IMG/VR virus record: IMGVR_UViG_3300013137_000024
Span: 1-56,603 of that record
Strand: one strand, 5' to 3'
Origin: a virus
DNA length: 56,603 nt
The notes beneath the pieces are model-generated. The model was not told the origin of the DNA. It ran no database searches and was given only the letters and a program-made list of their open reading frames with translations. This document shows positions 35,901 through 43,270 of the stretch, piece by piece; within the stretch, counting starts at the first letter, position 1, and each line of letters begins with the position of its first letter. The translations under genes were made by a program, and so were the position numbers.

Positions 35901-38118
35901 TAAAATCGATGTTCCGGCTGGAGCGGGGCCCGATGTCCTGATTCCTTTGGTCAGCCCACTGGAGATCTCCAATGTGTTCCTTCCAGACATCACGGATCCC
36001 ATCTATTCTTGGGTAATAGACACCCTGGATGTATCTTGGGTTCAACCTTCTACCTGGACAACAATCAACATTCCAGCAACCTCCTGGGGGGCAGGTCCAG
36101 GAACCAGTTTCATCAGGTGTGTCCTTCCATTTTCTACATTAGCTTTGGAAAATATGGGATCCGCGCCTCCGGCAGATCCAGAAGGATTTTTTGCTCAGGC
36201 CGGTCTGTTCCTCGAACCCTCATTCCCGAGAATGGCAACTAACTTGGCCACTGCATATCGACATATTGTAGATACAACCTGGGATTTTCCCGACCCGTCT
36301 GCTCTTCCGGACCTGGATCGTGAGTTGGGGATGCGGGACACGGATACCTATGTGATTGGGGCACCTACAGGAATTCCCGAAGAAGTTACATTGACCGTCC
36401 GGAGGATTCGGAGATTCCATCAAACCGAAATCTATCAGAACCTCAGGCCTCTTCGATTCGCGTATGAGATCCGTCGAGGAATCATTATGTCTTACACCCC
36501 TGAGGGCACTCGGCAAACTGGGGTCGTGGACACAACGGATTTCTTCATGAACTGGGTGGCCCCTCCCGGCTCCCCTAAACCCGCTGATGTGTGGACAGAC
36601 GGATCGGGGCCTTACCTTGGAACAAATTTGGGAACCTTCGACAATGCGGATGTGAACATACATCCCGGAGATCTTTTCCGTTTGCTGGGGGATGATGGTC
36701 AACTCATCGAAGAAATCCCGATTGCCTCCGTGTTGGGGACTTCCCAGATCCTGTTGGCCATCCCCGGGATCACTCAAGTTCCGAACCCCGATGGATATCG
36801 GTTCGAAATCTATCTCCGCAGGCCACCAGTTCCACATGAACAATCCAATGAACAACTCTTGGGAATGATTACAGACCGAGAGATTTTCAGGACCGATGCC
36901 GATTGGGCAACCGATAAGAATAAAGGTGGCTATGTTCCAGATACGGGGACTGACACGTATGAAGATGTCGTAAACCATCTCTATGATGATTCTCTCATCC
37001 AAAGTTTCTCGACCCTGGGGGCTAGAAAAGGGGACATTGTAATCGTGGATCCGGCGGGAACCATTCCGCAGGATGGGGGTCTGCCGATATTGCCGGAGAA
37101 AGGGGGGCGGCCTCTCGGGGATTTGGGCGTTCCCGGTCGGTTGGATGCGGGCGGGAATCCAGTGTACACAGCGGGGCGTCCCACTCCATTGGACGACAAT
37201 CGAGGGTTCTACCGCGTCAAACAAGTAGTGGAAAACGTGGTACCCCCGTATATGTTGGTAGACCGAATCAACACTTTTGCGGGAGAGGCCGGGACTCCGG
37301 AAATCTTTGCCCAGACCAACAATCATAGGGCCTATGCAGTCTATCCGACGATTGATGACTCTGCTCTGGCCGTGGGATTGCAAGAGGGTCAGATGGATCT
37401 TCGACCCACAGCAGTACGAGACCCCGTGACCAAGAAATTTGATGACCGAGTAGGGCTTCTGAGATTCCATTCCATTCGGCCCTTCTCGTATAGGGTGATT
37501 CGGCCTTCCAAACTTTTCACAGACGAAACCATCGATCTCGTCTTGATGCACCGGGAACGGATGCTGTCTCTCATCGAGTTGCTCCGCAGGTTGATCTCGG
37601 GATACAAGAGTGGCACCTACTACGTATTCCAACGGGATGACCAACTCGATGAATTGGGGGACCCCCGAGATCCGGACATCGGATTGGGGGTGATCTCCAA
37701 TCCGTACCTCCTGGCTGTGATTGGCCGAACCGATGTGGTTCCATTCTCTAACAATGAATATGCACTGTCGCTTCTGGATCGTCGGTTCTGGATCTACGAC
37801 CGCAGATTGGATTCACTCACTACAGATCCTACGAATCCATTCAACATGAAACTCGGTGTGCCTGCTTATACAGCCTATACCGTGGATCCAGACGGGATTG
37901 ACGTGAATCCCGTTTTGCCAGAGCGGGTGGAACAGGTGCTGAACACTAGAGATCGATTTCGGCCATTACGATACACTTGGTTAGCATATCGGACTAACCG
38001 AGTGTATGGAACCCTCGCCGCCATTGCACGATTTGACACGGAGTTGCCAAGACGTTTGGTGGAACAATTCCAAGCCGTTGAACGATCGAGATCTCTGGAC
38101 AAGGTGCAACAGTCATGA
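26923..38118 (+). CDS. 3731-residue giant virion protein
   Basis: One uninterrupted frame from ATG 26923 to TGA 38116-38118. No strong ribosome site is visible, so it is probably coupled to the preceding gene, whose stop lies one base upstream. It is a chain of beta-rich modules without catalytic motif, signal peptide or membrane segment. Recognisable units: a module ending LGFLPGW at residues ~656-752, similar to modules in the sheath and gp25-like proteins; a short GYRLKITSGSCQGSYLVRSV unit near 955-1015, similar to units in the I-like and LamG-type proteins; and repeated phrases such as GRIRLSSADVD. The last ~150 residues (DRFRPLRYTWLAYRTNRVYG and on) are helical and may anchor it. Location between spike and wedge genes suggests a baseplate or tail-fibre-scale structural protein. 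No family recognised. Confidence 0.85.
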   Translation: MSRFTGHVLRGANISPANATITSEPSTGVARDIRSLPGPGIYTLTAPALIEARADQYRAAVLEAPGTTTQEFLVWAANTSSLTILDDPNDPTWQTETGTGTFYSGTLTVTDLDPLVTHTDGTNYVIITDNGNRSLSAILYIVVARGDTEYDDDGWVDPDNPSAGRKGTNPYLVFTINPASQNPVSGKVTITAPQLALLGGGLSLDRGDNVVIVRYLLAPARFWWTRNDRYETRFGWNGQTQRWEPYKGGSPKDLGILLLNSGYKLFPKVVNLPVGAYLPGNETQPDEYAMIRLGSDPGVTSLPVGPGGLFLGIQVKPDVDVEAFDFATAPALSGIMGQTSGALRFNPSFAELYAGRTVWYVPKTFVVGSNGVVGKMLDAVTGSLFVAPIPGILDCPLIRFGNRRYLQATIYPNDAAMSLAPVPTAGSVQVSASTGRIRLSSADVDQADPSSPSFSKHYLGEDVIYDGVALNATPQPVQKQVQLVDTVGNPATGNSSAFYIPDAVTLPDEFINLSETHRGLGISGVLDVPDGTGAIPSNPGTPASVRPGGDSEVTLNTGRVRQVYSIGDTILFSGRSAMFSLHYVDRESDLPSASNVGTGEAWIARERGITGSKVMLNSGDLASIGDGAIYFLQTTFTPAVYTQLGQLISRNRDIFRFDGTEVLYFAIDGSGYSWPSSILLAALPGRTFFTAAEVASSIFSVVTGTGRVYASAGRILIEADDPTLGSVEIGFGNPKDLSGAAVLGFLPGWRAVGGVGTWLPDAGLAVGLFRTPYDLDRTQGYADISDVARVNGGIVHSSVPASPFVFLDNPPLQDVAGIDEGIFFALTTLIDDGTGNVQVVIKPLEHYLDIIHRFGQKKFDWISDGITENEYVQPVTILSFDNLNVVPKSLLAAPGIGGGLWIDPDGTGYVFQDQGSDYLLPQEGQSGTAILTERFGQRILFGAMGRVVVAGGTTFEDVTTDYTGVQPGYRLKITSGSCQGSYLVRSVLSPTALVVSPNLRTVDAFPVTWEVYEGYSTSVYDPALVADMFYDPFSHLTSEPFKVRLLSPLGAVPDPAIGGHLKANMAGALASGRNINVRYGLTAPNVTNTATLVALTQTVLGPIANGSLIVSTTEPRFSTGAFDVQIGTDRYTPVGVVSFSPDPVTVEYLLNDDGPFLKGTLKFKQTFLTTYSMAQVVYVETFLAPSDLTALTVEYAASTGELSLSENDMTVWQGTTAYFVEQMITEDRQDVSLNPILGSFAFNQPIPKGSSVEAEYWLADLEGRKVGNPITEFLPVFVRNEVAVRVDDHTYTFNSQAWTVVSEVEPIVFLGAIMQNFGTSDCVFSYPGGRGQITFLSQVVTSDTIVKVNYAVLEAQGGEQAFETSSKPVYRPPFYIKANQSRFGLRGNRAADFQAGQMLRFGEDCFYIRGTQYYPTSANGPVTSVEIFPTTINEVGSRAPANDVLSLVTDQPITTVVDPDGAAIPTTAPAGFMQSLDLNTFPFESVSRGQRTIVFLGNLMQFAVPGHIFEIGGHPHTISQAQLSEDGMRSRITMTAPFRTGFSMDSPPTVKLSYRPVYPPQTVDFIGVGPLVSTESSELVLFGRTDGVGELPGETLVPGIDYTLDASTGAIKILAPRQEPLDGSEKLLLSFTRNRSLQPAIQNGLVVTPRMSATYLYTDVPTEQNGLLGALLTGTYTFSNPDTFYFRAVPIASFLGEMAQEAIREIAATQPAGGPYQPSDSTKNWDQGRVGLLSQRKHLQDKDRASRAFLDFYNSTILAFEQIEETCSGGFIGDRDGKFRFWVGLDREYPTPGYEDPITGVLISRFVWSDAFNGQAADPLNPNFITVLPSDYVVTPDSFILASGVMDGQIPNPDLMFRLMSEQEQMILNDVDDLVLVRLGEPDVSSTWTYPFFHFKTKGNVARMVDSHRFSRLFPTLTRAFFMTYPGINSTGDAVPGAYTWGRYTDTGDWEETHGHGIGQLHNPAIGDLDNVRTAKLSKRRARARIWGYFPNGIPAGVFDGGTSPIITDPCVIASSVLLRDLQVDPDTGYPDQNQFISQSPTGTVPDLESGDPELVVPPFKAGNEIEWGKPDGTTKRALSPLGVSIFGIPMLTGVYIRDVLYGCVIRFKSGAGNISSPDQLLVGTGNTTGIPAHLYPIETGDTIYAGPNIGTDQEPADPPTRETMMSLASNIDAYRDGFDLEVTADGVIEDKTYPSMNDPSFLPIREILGQNPPDPLTPLEGLVEFVYVNENPLELPALRGEAKDDSGDYQIPYIRTTNTELDRFAQVFTGMTNLMDLDDLGTSAVYPDEIVSPFCDVVTGTLHFPIDITPAPALGVGPIQEYDLLLVQTYPDAGPFPVPGPQGIFSVGGYDVIGGEGFIGVPRFVTETTPPAVPGGPTGSPIQYTFDRAMAYIDTTPGYPYAGDPQAQVPPPPGVEFFEVASEGATYLKFTSIGQIVLNDGVMASGNLNDIWAASVNNSVTVTVYSRWDDTVTDGPGFPLPTVNPGGAICLQLVISQNTVLVIPYAGVPFIVGLLTPPVSGGDCPLDPDGPDPSYRYIKIPATGIIPWGVPPIPNQWFLPYEIVNPGPNQVTKTLYGFEFTVGVYTAAGGHSETAWISSDRLTFNEVIDMRLAKSRDTVHPQSGLPLNARLTVDVVTIGGGTESNVNSWCNGVIGLIPDPFTFPSPMNGTWSIAAKHGSIRVCGYEGWNNTPVTGSGISASLLPSSERMETDAILTATGKTASKYNAGLVAPEMWDDRFVELSVTQGAVTNVVPGDIVVVERSSNATHFATTMAGTYLVRHAVEATPGEKFRAVSLRSYAGYGAGWCPVHFPTVENYDSATHVLTLSDLAPVNQGTPVGALQSGFLPVGRLYVIRDVAGLASPDETTFRAAVVSAMVVAIATDPDSKGLFTLNPVLCRDAAGDLISEAEFETALETGMPVSGMVFWPVTVGGEQGLPSNNCVGYHTDADPPAPALGRAVFGFRWVSIVPPPQLNEDPTVQNAVFSGNLVDPLKIDVPAGAGPDVLIPLVSPLEISNVFLPDITDPIYSWVIDTLDVSWVQPSTWTTINIPATSWGAGPGTSFIRCVLPFSTLALENMGSAPPADPEGFFAQAGLFLEPSFPRMATNLATAYRHIVDTTWDFPDPSALPDLDRELGMRDTDTYVIGAPTGIPEEVTLTVRRIRRFHQTEIYQNLRPLRFAYEIRRGIIMSYTPEGTRQTGVVDTTDFFMNWVAPPGSPKPADVWTDGSGPYLGTNLGTFDNADVNIHPGDLFRLLGDDGQLIEEIPIASVLGTSQILLAIPGITQVPNPDGYRFEIYLRRPPVPHEQSNEQLLGMITDREIFRTDADWATDKNKGGYVPDTGTDTYEDVVNHLYDDSLIQSFSTLGARKGDIVIVDPAGTIPQDGGLPILPEKGGRPLGDLGVPGRLDAGGNPVYTAGRPTPLDDNRGFYRVKQVVENVVPPYMLVDRINTFAGEAGTPEIFAQTNNHRAYAVYPTIDDSALAVGLQEGQMDLRPTAVRDPVTKKFDDRVGLLRFHSIRPFSYRVIRPSKLFTDETIDLVLMHRERMLSLIELLRRLISGYKSGTYYVFQRDDQLDELGDPRDPDIGLGVISNPYLLAVIGRTDVVPFSNNEYALSLLDRRFWIYDRRLDSLTTDPTNPFNMKLGVPAYTAYTVDPDGIDVNPVLPERVEQVLNTRDRFRPLRYTWLAYRTNRVYGTLAAIARFDTELPRRLVEQFQAVERSRSLDKVQQS

Positions 38119-38339
38119 CGAATGAAGAACTTGAACAATTGATGGCCCGGTTGGGGATCAAACCCGGGGATTGGGCGAGTACCACGGAGCGGCCTACGCA
38201 TATGCCTTTTGTACAGGCCCAGATGGATAATTTGGTTAAACTTAGAGACTATCTCGAAGGATTGGTTGCAACAGACAATCAGTCTCTTGCCCGACTGCGA
38301 GAACAGCTCACTCGGCTGCAACGTGGGGGAGGTTGCTAA
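38115..38339 (+). CDS. Small coiled-coil protein
   Basis: 74 residues. The ATG at 38115 overlaps the preceding stop (ATGA), and its stop overlaps the next ATG (TAATG), so it is locked in translational coupling on both sides. The sequence is helical: EELEQLMARLGIKPGDW, a short linker, then heptad-like LVKLRDYLEGLVATDNQSLA and REQLTRLQRGGG. Too small to identify. It may trimerise or act as a chaperone or clamp between the giant protein and the next one. The GGGGGAGG at its end is the ribosome site of the next gene. Confidence 0.75.
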   Translation: MTNEELEQLMARLGIKPGDWASTTERPTHMPFVQAQMDNLVKLRDYLEGLVATDNQSLARLREQLTRLQRGGGC

Positions 38340-41191
38340 TGGCTGCCGGACAGTGGGGGACGATTGAGATCCAAGTACCCGATTTTCTGGAACCCATCCG
38401 GGATGCTATCAATTTTGTGGCTGAGTTTCTGGTGGCGGTGTTGGATATCGTTTTGGCTGCTCTTCAGCTAGTCAAAGCCTATCTTGTTGGATTTCTGGAT
38501 CCTATCCTCGCATTCCTTCAGCAGATCATTGATTACATAACGACACTACTAAGAGATTTACGACAACTGGGTTTGTATATCACAGGGGATTGGAAGCAAC
38601 TCGAGTATCCTTTCGGAGAATTGCGCGGGGGATACCAGGCTTACGAACAACGAATGATCGCTCGTATGGCAGACCGGACTGACCCCACCCGGCCGGATCT
38701 GTCTGCCAATACCAAGATGTTCAGTTTGTGGTTCTATCTCTCGGTAGACATTTCTGACATTGAACGCCTTATTGAGTTTGTCCGACAGCTCATGCAATTT
38801 TTCGGACACCGGTTCAATCCGGTAGGGACTCCACCGATTCCGTCTATTACGAGTGTCACATACAACGCTGATGCCATTTCGATTCTGCAGCCTCAGGTAA
38901 TGGGTGAATATTTCAAGAAGAATCTGGGATTGCCCTCGGTGGCCGTTGTCAAATGGAAAGTTAACTCAACGGCTTCGACCAATTTGTTCAATCCGTTCCC
39001 GGCTCTACCTCCGGATGGATTCATTGTCACGGTATCGACCTTCCCTGATGGGATCCCGGTTTTTTATGACAGGCCTCAAGGCGGGGCAGGGACTCATCCC
39101 AGTGCCTACGATTCCACCAAACGGGTCCAACCTCGGGACTCGGGTCGGGTCTACGGGCCAACATCCCAACCTCTTGTGCTCCATGGCGGGGCCGAGATGT
39201 TGGCTTTCTTTGGGGATCAATATGGTTATAACGCTTCTATGAACAAGGGGGTGGTGAAACCCAATCGCACCAGAGCGTATGGGGTTCTCTCCCCGAGTGC
39301 CCGAACGGTTGTCCCCCTCGAATTCTTGGAAACCTCTGGTTGGTACAACTTCCAACGGACCTTCTATGTGTCTTCCGCCATGCGTGGAACCCAATTCATG
39401 TCCGGTGAGTTCCAACTGGCTTTGTCCCTGAATGACATGCCACGTTCGGCATCTATCGTGGCCAATCCAGATGGAACGATGTCCATCGTTCCATCTGAAG
39501 AACATACTTCGTTGGTGTACGTCCGAGTCGCTTCTTGCACCAAGAACGTGGCTAACCAGAACCCAAGGTTCAAATACGATTTCACTACTTTGGCCAGTGC
39601 CCCATCTCCGACATCTCTGGTGTGGCGGGTGGCAACCACTGTTCCGGCTAACTCGGTGAGTCCTTTCTCGGCCCCCGCCAGGGTTCTTTTCCCAAACGCT
39701 AACACGGTCAAATATTTCGAAGCGGTTCAGACGGCATTGATTATCCTGGCTTTGTGCCGCCCCGATTTTCAAACCCTGGCTGAGATCCTGCCAAACCTCC
39801 CGCAAGAAACTCGGGATCTTATTGAACATAACAAGCTCATCCTTCGGGACATTGCCGCGAAACCCTGTGGTTTGGAGACCTTCCAGCATCTCGTAGGGTT
39901 CGTGTTCAAGGATCCGGCCAAAGAGTATGCTGCCAAAGGAGTGTTTCCCCTCGAGTTCCGCCAACATGTTTTCGACAAGACGCAACAATTGGTCTATGAC
40001 TTGTATGACAAAACGGGCCCAATGCCCGATGTTGAACGGTCTGTGGTTCTTCGCACGGAGAAACTCCGTTGCGTGAAAATGTCGGAGTTATCGGTGGATG
40101 TTCCCTCGAACTTGAGGGACTACACTCTTCTTCAGATGTTCAATACCTCACAAGGGGGCCAGGTCCTGGATAGTGGGTTTGCCCTCAATCGGTATTCTAT
40201 GGGCGTCCCCGAGGACATCTCGGACCAACTCCTGGATCAAGCCGGGGTTTACCAGATGCGGACTCCGCAATTCATGGAAGCCCCCATGAATCCCACTGAC
40301 GATTCGACTTTTGATGTGGGAGAACGATATTTCCCCACGGATGCGGCCTATCAAACCGCTTTAGAAGCGGCAGGTCCGGGACTCAAGATCATCTATGAGC
40401 ATGCCCAACGTGATCCCGCTGGGGGATGGATTGTTCCATCCGAGTATCTGCCTTTCCTCGATCGGATCAGTCGGGGTGGGATGCAAGGCTCTGCCGATGA
40501 TGATGCTCCCGTGTTCTACATCAATCGAAGCGGGCTCAACGAAGGATTCACTCCGGTCCCTTCCAAACGGGCCGTGTTGTTTGCCCGGGGGATGCTGACA
40601 GACTATCGAGGGGGTCAACTCCTGTCCGAAGCTTTGTTCGCCCTGAGTGCTGCCGGTTCTGTTGTGAACCGGTCCCCAAAGGACGGTGAATGGCTTGCCT
40701 ATCGGTTCATGGATTCACTCGTAGGTATCGAAGATTTCCTTTGGGCTTTGGAGAACTGGTTGCAATCCATCAAGAATGCTATTCAGTCTATCATAGACAC
40801 GATCAGGAAGTACATCGAGTACCTCGAAGCCCGCATCATCGAGATGCAACAGTTCATCCGGAGGATCAATGACCTCATTCAATCGATTCTTCAGAACATC
40901 TTTGTGATACCCAAATGTTCCGCCATGATGTTGTATTCCAATGGAACGGGGGGAATGCTTGCCGATTTCGTGGCGGCCAAAAACAAGCCTGCTGATTCCC
41001 CATTGGCTTTTGGAGCGGGTGTGGGGGTGGTATTCCCGATTCCGCTCATTGGTTTGATTGGGGACATTCTCATGGCTCTGTTCAACACGGATGCGGAGGC
41101 GCCGGATGGCATCGCTGGACCTTTGCCGCCTCCGGCGGTCATCCCGAATCCACCCCAACCGATTGATCCGGTGGAACCTGATGTTTTGTGA
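38339..41191 (+). CDS. Large virion protein with hydrophobic helices at both ends
   Basis: 950 residues from ATG 38339, behind GGGGGAGG (38325-38332); an upstream TTG in frame is less likely. Residues ~12-85 are a continuous hydrophobic/amphipathic helical stretch (FVAEFLVAVLDIVLAALQLV, GFLDPILAFLQQIIDYITTL). Residues ~805-860 form another helix region (LQSIKNAIQSIIDTIRKYIE), and ~895-925 is hydrophobic (VGVVFPIPLIGLIGDILMAL). The central 700 residues are mixed, probably globular beta-rich. A proline-rich tail ends it. No enzyme motif seen. It could be a baseplate protein whose helices bundle around the hub, or one that interacts with membrane; the sequence cannot separate these. Family not recognised. 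Confidence 0.8.
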   Translation: MAAGQWGTIEIQVPDFLEPIRDAINFVAEFLVAVLDIVLAALQLVKAYLVGFLDPILAFLQQIIDYITTLLRDLRQLGLYITGDWKQLEYPFGELRGGYQAYEQRMIARMADRTDPTRPDLSANTKMFSLWFYLSVDISDIERLIEFVRQLMQFFGHRFNPVGTPPIPSITSVTYNADAISILQPQVMGEYFKKNLGLPSVAVVKWKVNSTASTNLFNPFPALPPDGFIVTVSTFPDGIPVFYDRPQGGAGTHPSAYDSTKRVQPRDSGRVYGPTSQPLVLHGGAEMLAFFGDQYGYNASMNKGVVKPNRTRAYGVLSPSARTVVPLEFLETSGWYNFQRTFYVSSAMRGTQFMSGEFQLALSLNDMPRSASIVANPDGTMSIVPSEEHTSLVYVRVASCTKNVANQNPRFKYDFTTLASAPSPTSLVWRVATTVPANSVSPFSAPARVLFPNANTVKYFEAVQTALIILALCRPDFQTLAEILPNLPQETRDLIEHNKLILRDIAAKPCGLETFQHLVGFVFKDPAKEYAAKGVFPLEFRQHVFDKTQQLVYDLYDKTGPMPDVERSVVLRTEKLRCVKMSELSVDVPSNLRDYTLLQMFNTSQGGQVLDSGFALNRYSMGVPEDISDQLLDQAGVYQMRTPQFMEAPMNPTDDSTFDVGERYFPTDAAYQTALEAAGPGLKIIYEHAQRDPAGGWIVPSEYLPFLDRISRGGMQGSADDDAPVFYINRSGLNEGFTPVPSKRAVLFARGMLTDYRGGQLLSEALFALSAAGSVVNRSPKDGEWLAYRFMDSLVGIEDFLWALENWLQSIKNAIQSIIDTIRKYIEYLEARIIEMQQFIRRINDLIQSILQNIFVIPKCSAMMLYSNGTGGMLADFVAAKNKPADSPLAFGAGVGVVFPIPLIGLIGDILMALFNTDAEAPDGIAGPLPPPAVIPNPPQPIDPVEPDVL

Positions 41192-41200
41192 GGTGCTGGC

Positions 41201-42094
41201 ATGACTTTCGACAAGATGAGTGTTTGGCCCACGGGCTATTTTCGATCCACCACCTCGTGGTTGTTGCAAGCACGTCGGGATGTTCCCAAACGTTTGGCTG
41301 TGATCAATGCTGAAATTCAAAGGATTGGATTCGTGACCGTGACCTATCGGACTCAGTCCCAAGGGGATAGCGTCATGGCTACCGAAGAACGGGTTGGGAT
41401 ATCGGTGACTCATGGGTCCTCTCTGGGACGATTACTCCAAGCGTACATTGCTCAGGGGGGGAATCCTTTCGACATCTCTCCATTTTCACATTTGAAAGGA
41501 CGCCAGATTGTCAGTGTCGATGCGGACGGCAACCAGACCATTTCGGACACCTATCCCAACGGTGGAGTGGTAGCTCCCATCTCCGTCAATTACAATGACC
41601 CTCTCCCAATCAGAGGCGAAGACACCGGATTCGGGACCTATCGAGGAGGTTACCTGAAGACAGATCGGTATTTCCCGCCGAGGCAGGGGGGAAAAATGGA
41701 TCGGGGCAGTACGGACTCCGACATTGTGGTTCGGACCATGCAGCAGATTCGGGGGTGGGCCAACCAGGATATCAAAGAACGTTTGCAAAACATTGAATGG
41801 CGAATCATCAAACTATGTGACCTTCGGGAACAACTAGAAAAAGAGCGGGATGAAATCCTGGTTCAAGCCTTGGGTGGGGGTTCAGTTATAGAAGTCGGGC
41901 AGTTGGATCCGGTTCGATTCAATCCTGGGTTGCAGATTCAAGTGCTCATCCAAGACATGAATCAAATCCTGTTTGAGATGGCCGAAGATGGTTCGGTTCC
42001 TTCGTATGGACAGCCCAATGCAACTTTGAATTTCCTCGGGTTCACTTTCCGAGATGCAGTGTCAGAAGTAGCTCGAGATGCCATGGGATGTTGA
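41201..42094 (+). CDS. Unknown baseplate-region protein
   Basis: 297 residues, ATG at 41201 with GAGGTG just upstream. N-terminus helical (WLLQARRDVPKRLAVINAEI), then a strand-rich part (VTVTYRTQSQGDSVMATEER), a glycine/proline-rich middle with charged turns, a coiled coil at ~200-230 (IEWRIIKLCDLREQLEKERD), and a helical end. No motif identified. Its position next to the gp25-like wedge gene suggests a baseplate component. Confidence 0.7.
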   Translation: MTFDKMSVWPTGYFRSTTSWLLQARRDVPKRLAVINAEIQRIGFVTVTYRTQSQGDSVMATEERVGISVTHGSSLGRLLQAYIAQGGNPFDISPFSHLKGRQIVSVDADGNQTISDTYPNGGVVAPISVNYNDPLPIRGEDTGFGTYRGGYLKTDRYFPPRQGGKMDRGSTDSDIVVRTMQQIRGWANQDIKERLQNIEWRIIKLCDLREQLEKERDEILVQALGGGSVIEVGQLDPVRFNPGLQIQVLIQDMNQILFEMAEDGSVPSYGQPNATLNFLGFTFRDAVSEVARDAMGC

Positions 42095-42139
42095 TTCGGT
42101 GCTTTGTCAATAGTCTGACCCTGAGGGGAGGTTTGCGCT

Positions 42140-43270
42140 GTGTCCCAGGATGTTCGACTCGGTTGGCCATGTCCGCATCAGACTCTGGAAGAGGTGGTGC
42201 ATCTCGACCAGGACAGAAGAAGCCTTTACACTCGTCAACCCATTGGTGGCGTTGGGACGGTACGAATCACGGTCAATGATGAACTGCTGATCCCCCAAGG
42301 GGGTTTGTTCTCTCCGGCCCAACTGTACGGTGCTCTATCTGGACCTTTCGAACTTGTAGAAGATGAAGATATCCTGACCGTGACTACCTCGGCCGGCACG
42401 GATTCTATTTCGTTTCAGATTCGGGGCATCGTGAGGCTGAGTTCTTCTGACGTTCTCCAGCGCATCCGGGCGGGGATCTCAACGTCCAAGGCCAACATGG
42501 AGACGGAAAATGGGCATCTCCTGTTCACGGACACCACGGCCATAGGACCCGATGCATTTGTGCAGATTGGGGGAACGGCCGCCGCGGCATTGGGGTTCGG
42601 AAATGGTTATCAGCAGGTCACCCACGGCAAAATGGTCTATCCTGGTTGGGGTGTCTATGATAGGCCCATCGAAAGTAAAATCGATGCCCAAAGTGTGTTC
42701 CGGTATCCCAAATTTGCTTTGCCGGTGCGTACCAATCCGGTTTTCAAGGTCTCTTATACGGTTCCCCCCAATCGGTGTCTCCGATGCCGTGGGGGTTACG
42801 TCGAGAATGATCTGAGGCTTGACCCCACAGGTCAGACCATCATGGTTCAGAATGAAGACCTTCTCTACCAAGCGGCTTTGAAGATCATACTGACGGACAG
42901 GGGCAGCAATCCTTACCAGCCCTGGTATGGGACTCAATTGAGATCCCGCATCGGATCAAAGATCCTGGCAGGTGCTGCCGCAATGATCAGTGAAGATGTC
43001 CGTCAGGCCCTGGCCCGGTTTCAATCGTTGCAAGAAGCCCAGTCCAAGTACCAGAAGGTTACTTACAAAGAACGGCTGTACACGGTTCTGAGCGTGAATG
43101 TGAAACCTCATGTACAGAATCTGACTGCTTTCACTGTCGAAATTGTTGTCCAGAACGCATCCGGAGAGCCGGTTAATCTGACAACAGTGTTTACAGTTCC
43201 CGGTGTTGTAGCATTGATGGGTTCCAATGGATTGGCCTTGGGAACCCAATGGGCCGGAGTGGTGAAGTAA
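42140..43270 (+). CDS. gp25-like baseplate wedge protein with extra N-terminal module
   Basis: 376 residues from GTG 42140, eight bases after GGGGAGG. Residues ~235-355 fit the GPW/gp25 family: QNEDLLYQAALKIILTDRGS, then NPYQPWYGTQLRSRIGSKIL, ISEDVRQALARF and a strand block VLSVNVKPHVQNLTAFTVEI. gp25-type proteins close the inner baseplate wedge and have the sheath-like handshake fold. The first ~225 residues are added: residues ~70-157 form a module ending AAALGFGNGYQQ, like modules in the sheath and giant protein, followed by a CxxC-type pair in NRCLRCRGG. Standalone gp25 proteins are about 100-150 residues, so this is a fusion. The next gene starts directly after the stop. Confidence 0.75.
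   Translation: MSQDVRLGWPCPHQTLEEVVHLDQDRRSLYTRQPIGGVGTVRITVNDELLIPQGGLFSPAQLYGALSGPFELVEDEDILTVTTSAGTDSISFQIRGIVRLSSSDVLQRIRAGISTSKANMETENGHLLFTDTTAIGPDAFVQIGGTAAAALGFGNGYQQVTHGKMVYPGWGVYDRPIESKIDAQSVFRYPKFALPVRTNPVFKVSYTVPPNRCLRCRGGYVENDLRLDPTGQTIMVQNEDLLYQAALKIILTDRGSNPYQPWYGTQLRSRIGSKILAGAAAMISEDVRQALARFQSLQEAQSKYQKVTYKERLYTVLSVNVKPHVQNLTAFTVEIVVQNASGEPVNLTTVFTVPGVVALMGSNGLALGTQWAGVVK

Noticed and set aside
36220-37644. 474-residue minus-strand open frame opposite the giant protein
   Set aside because: Shadow of the plus-strand frame; no start signal and no recognisable domain.
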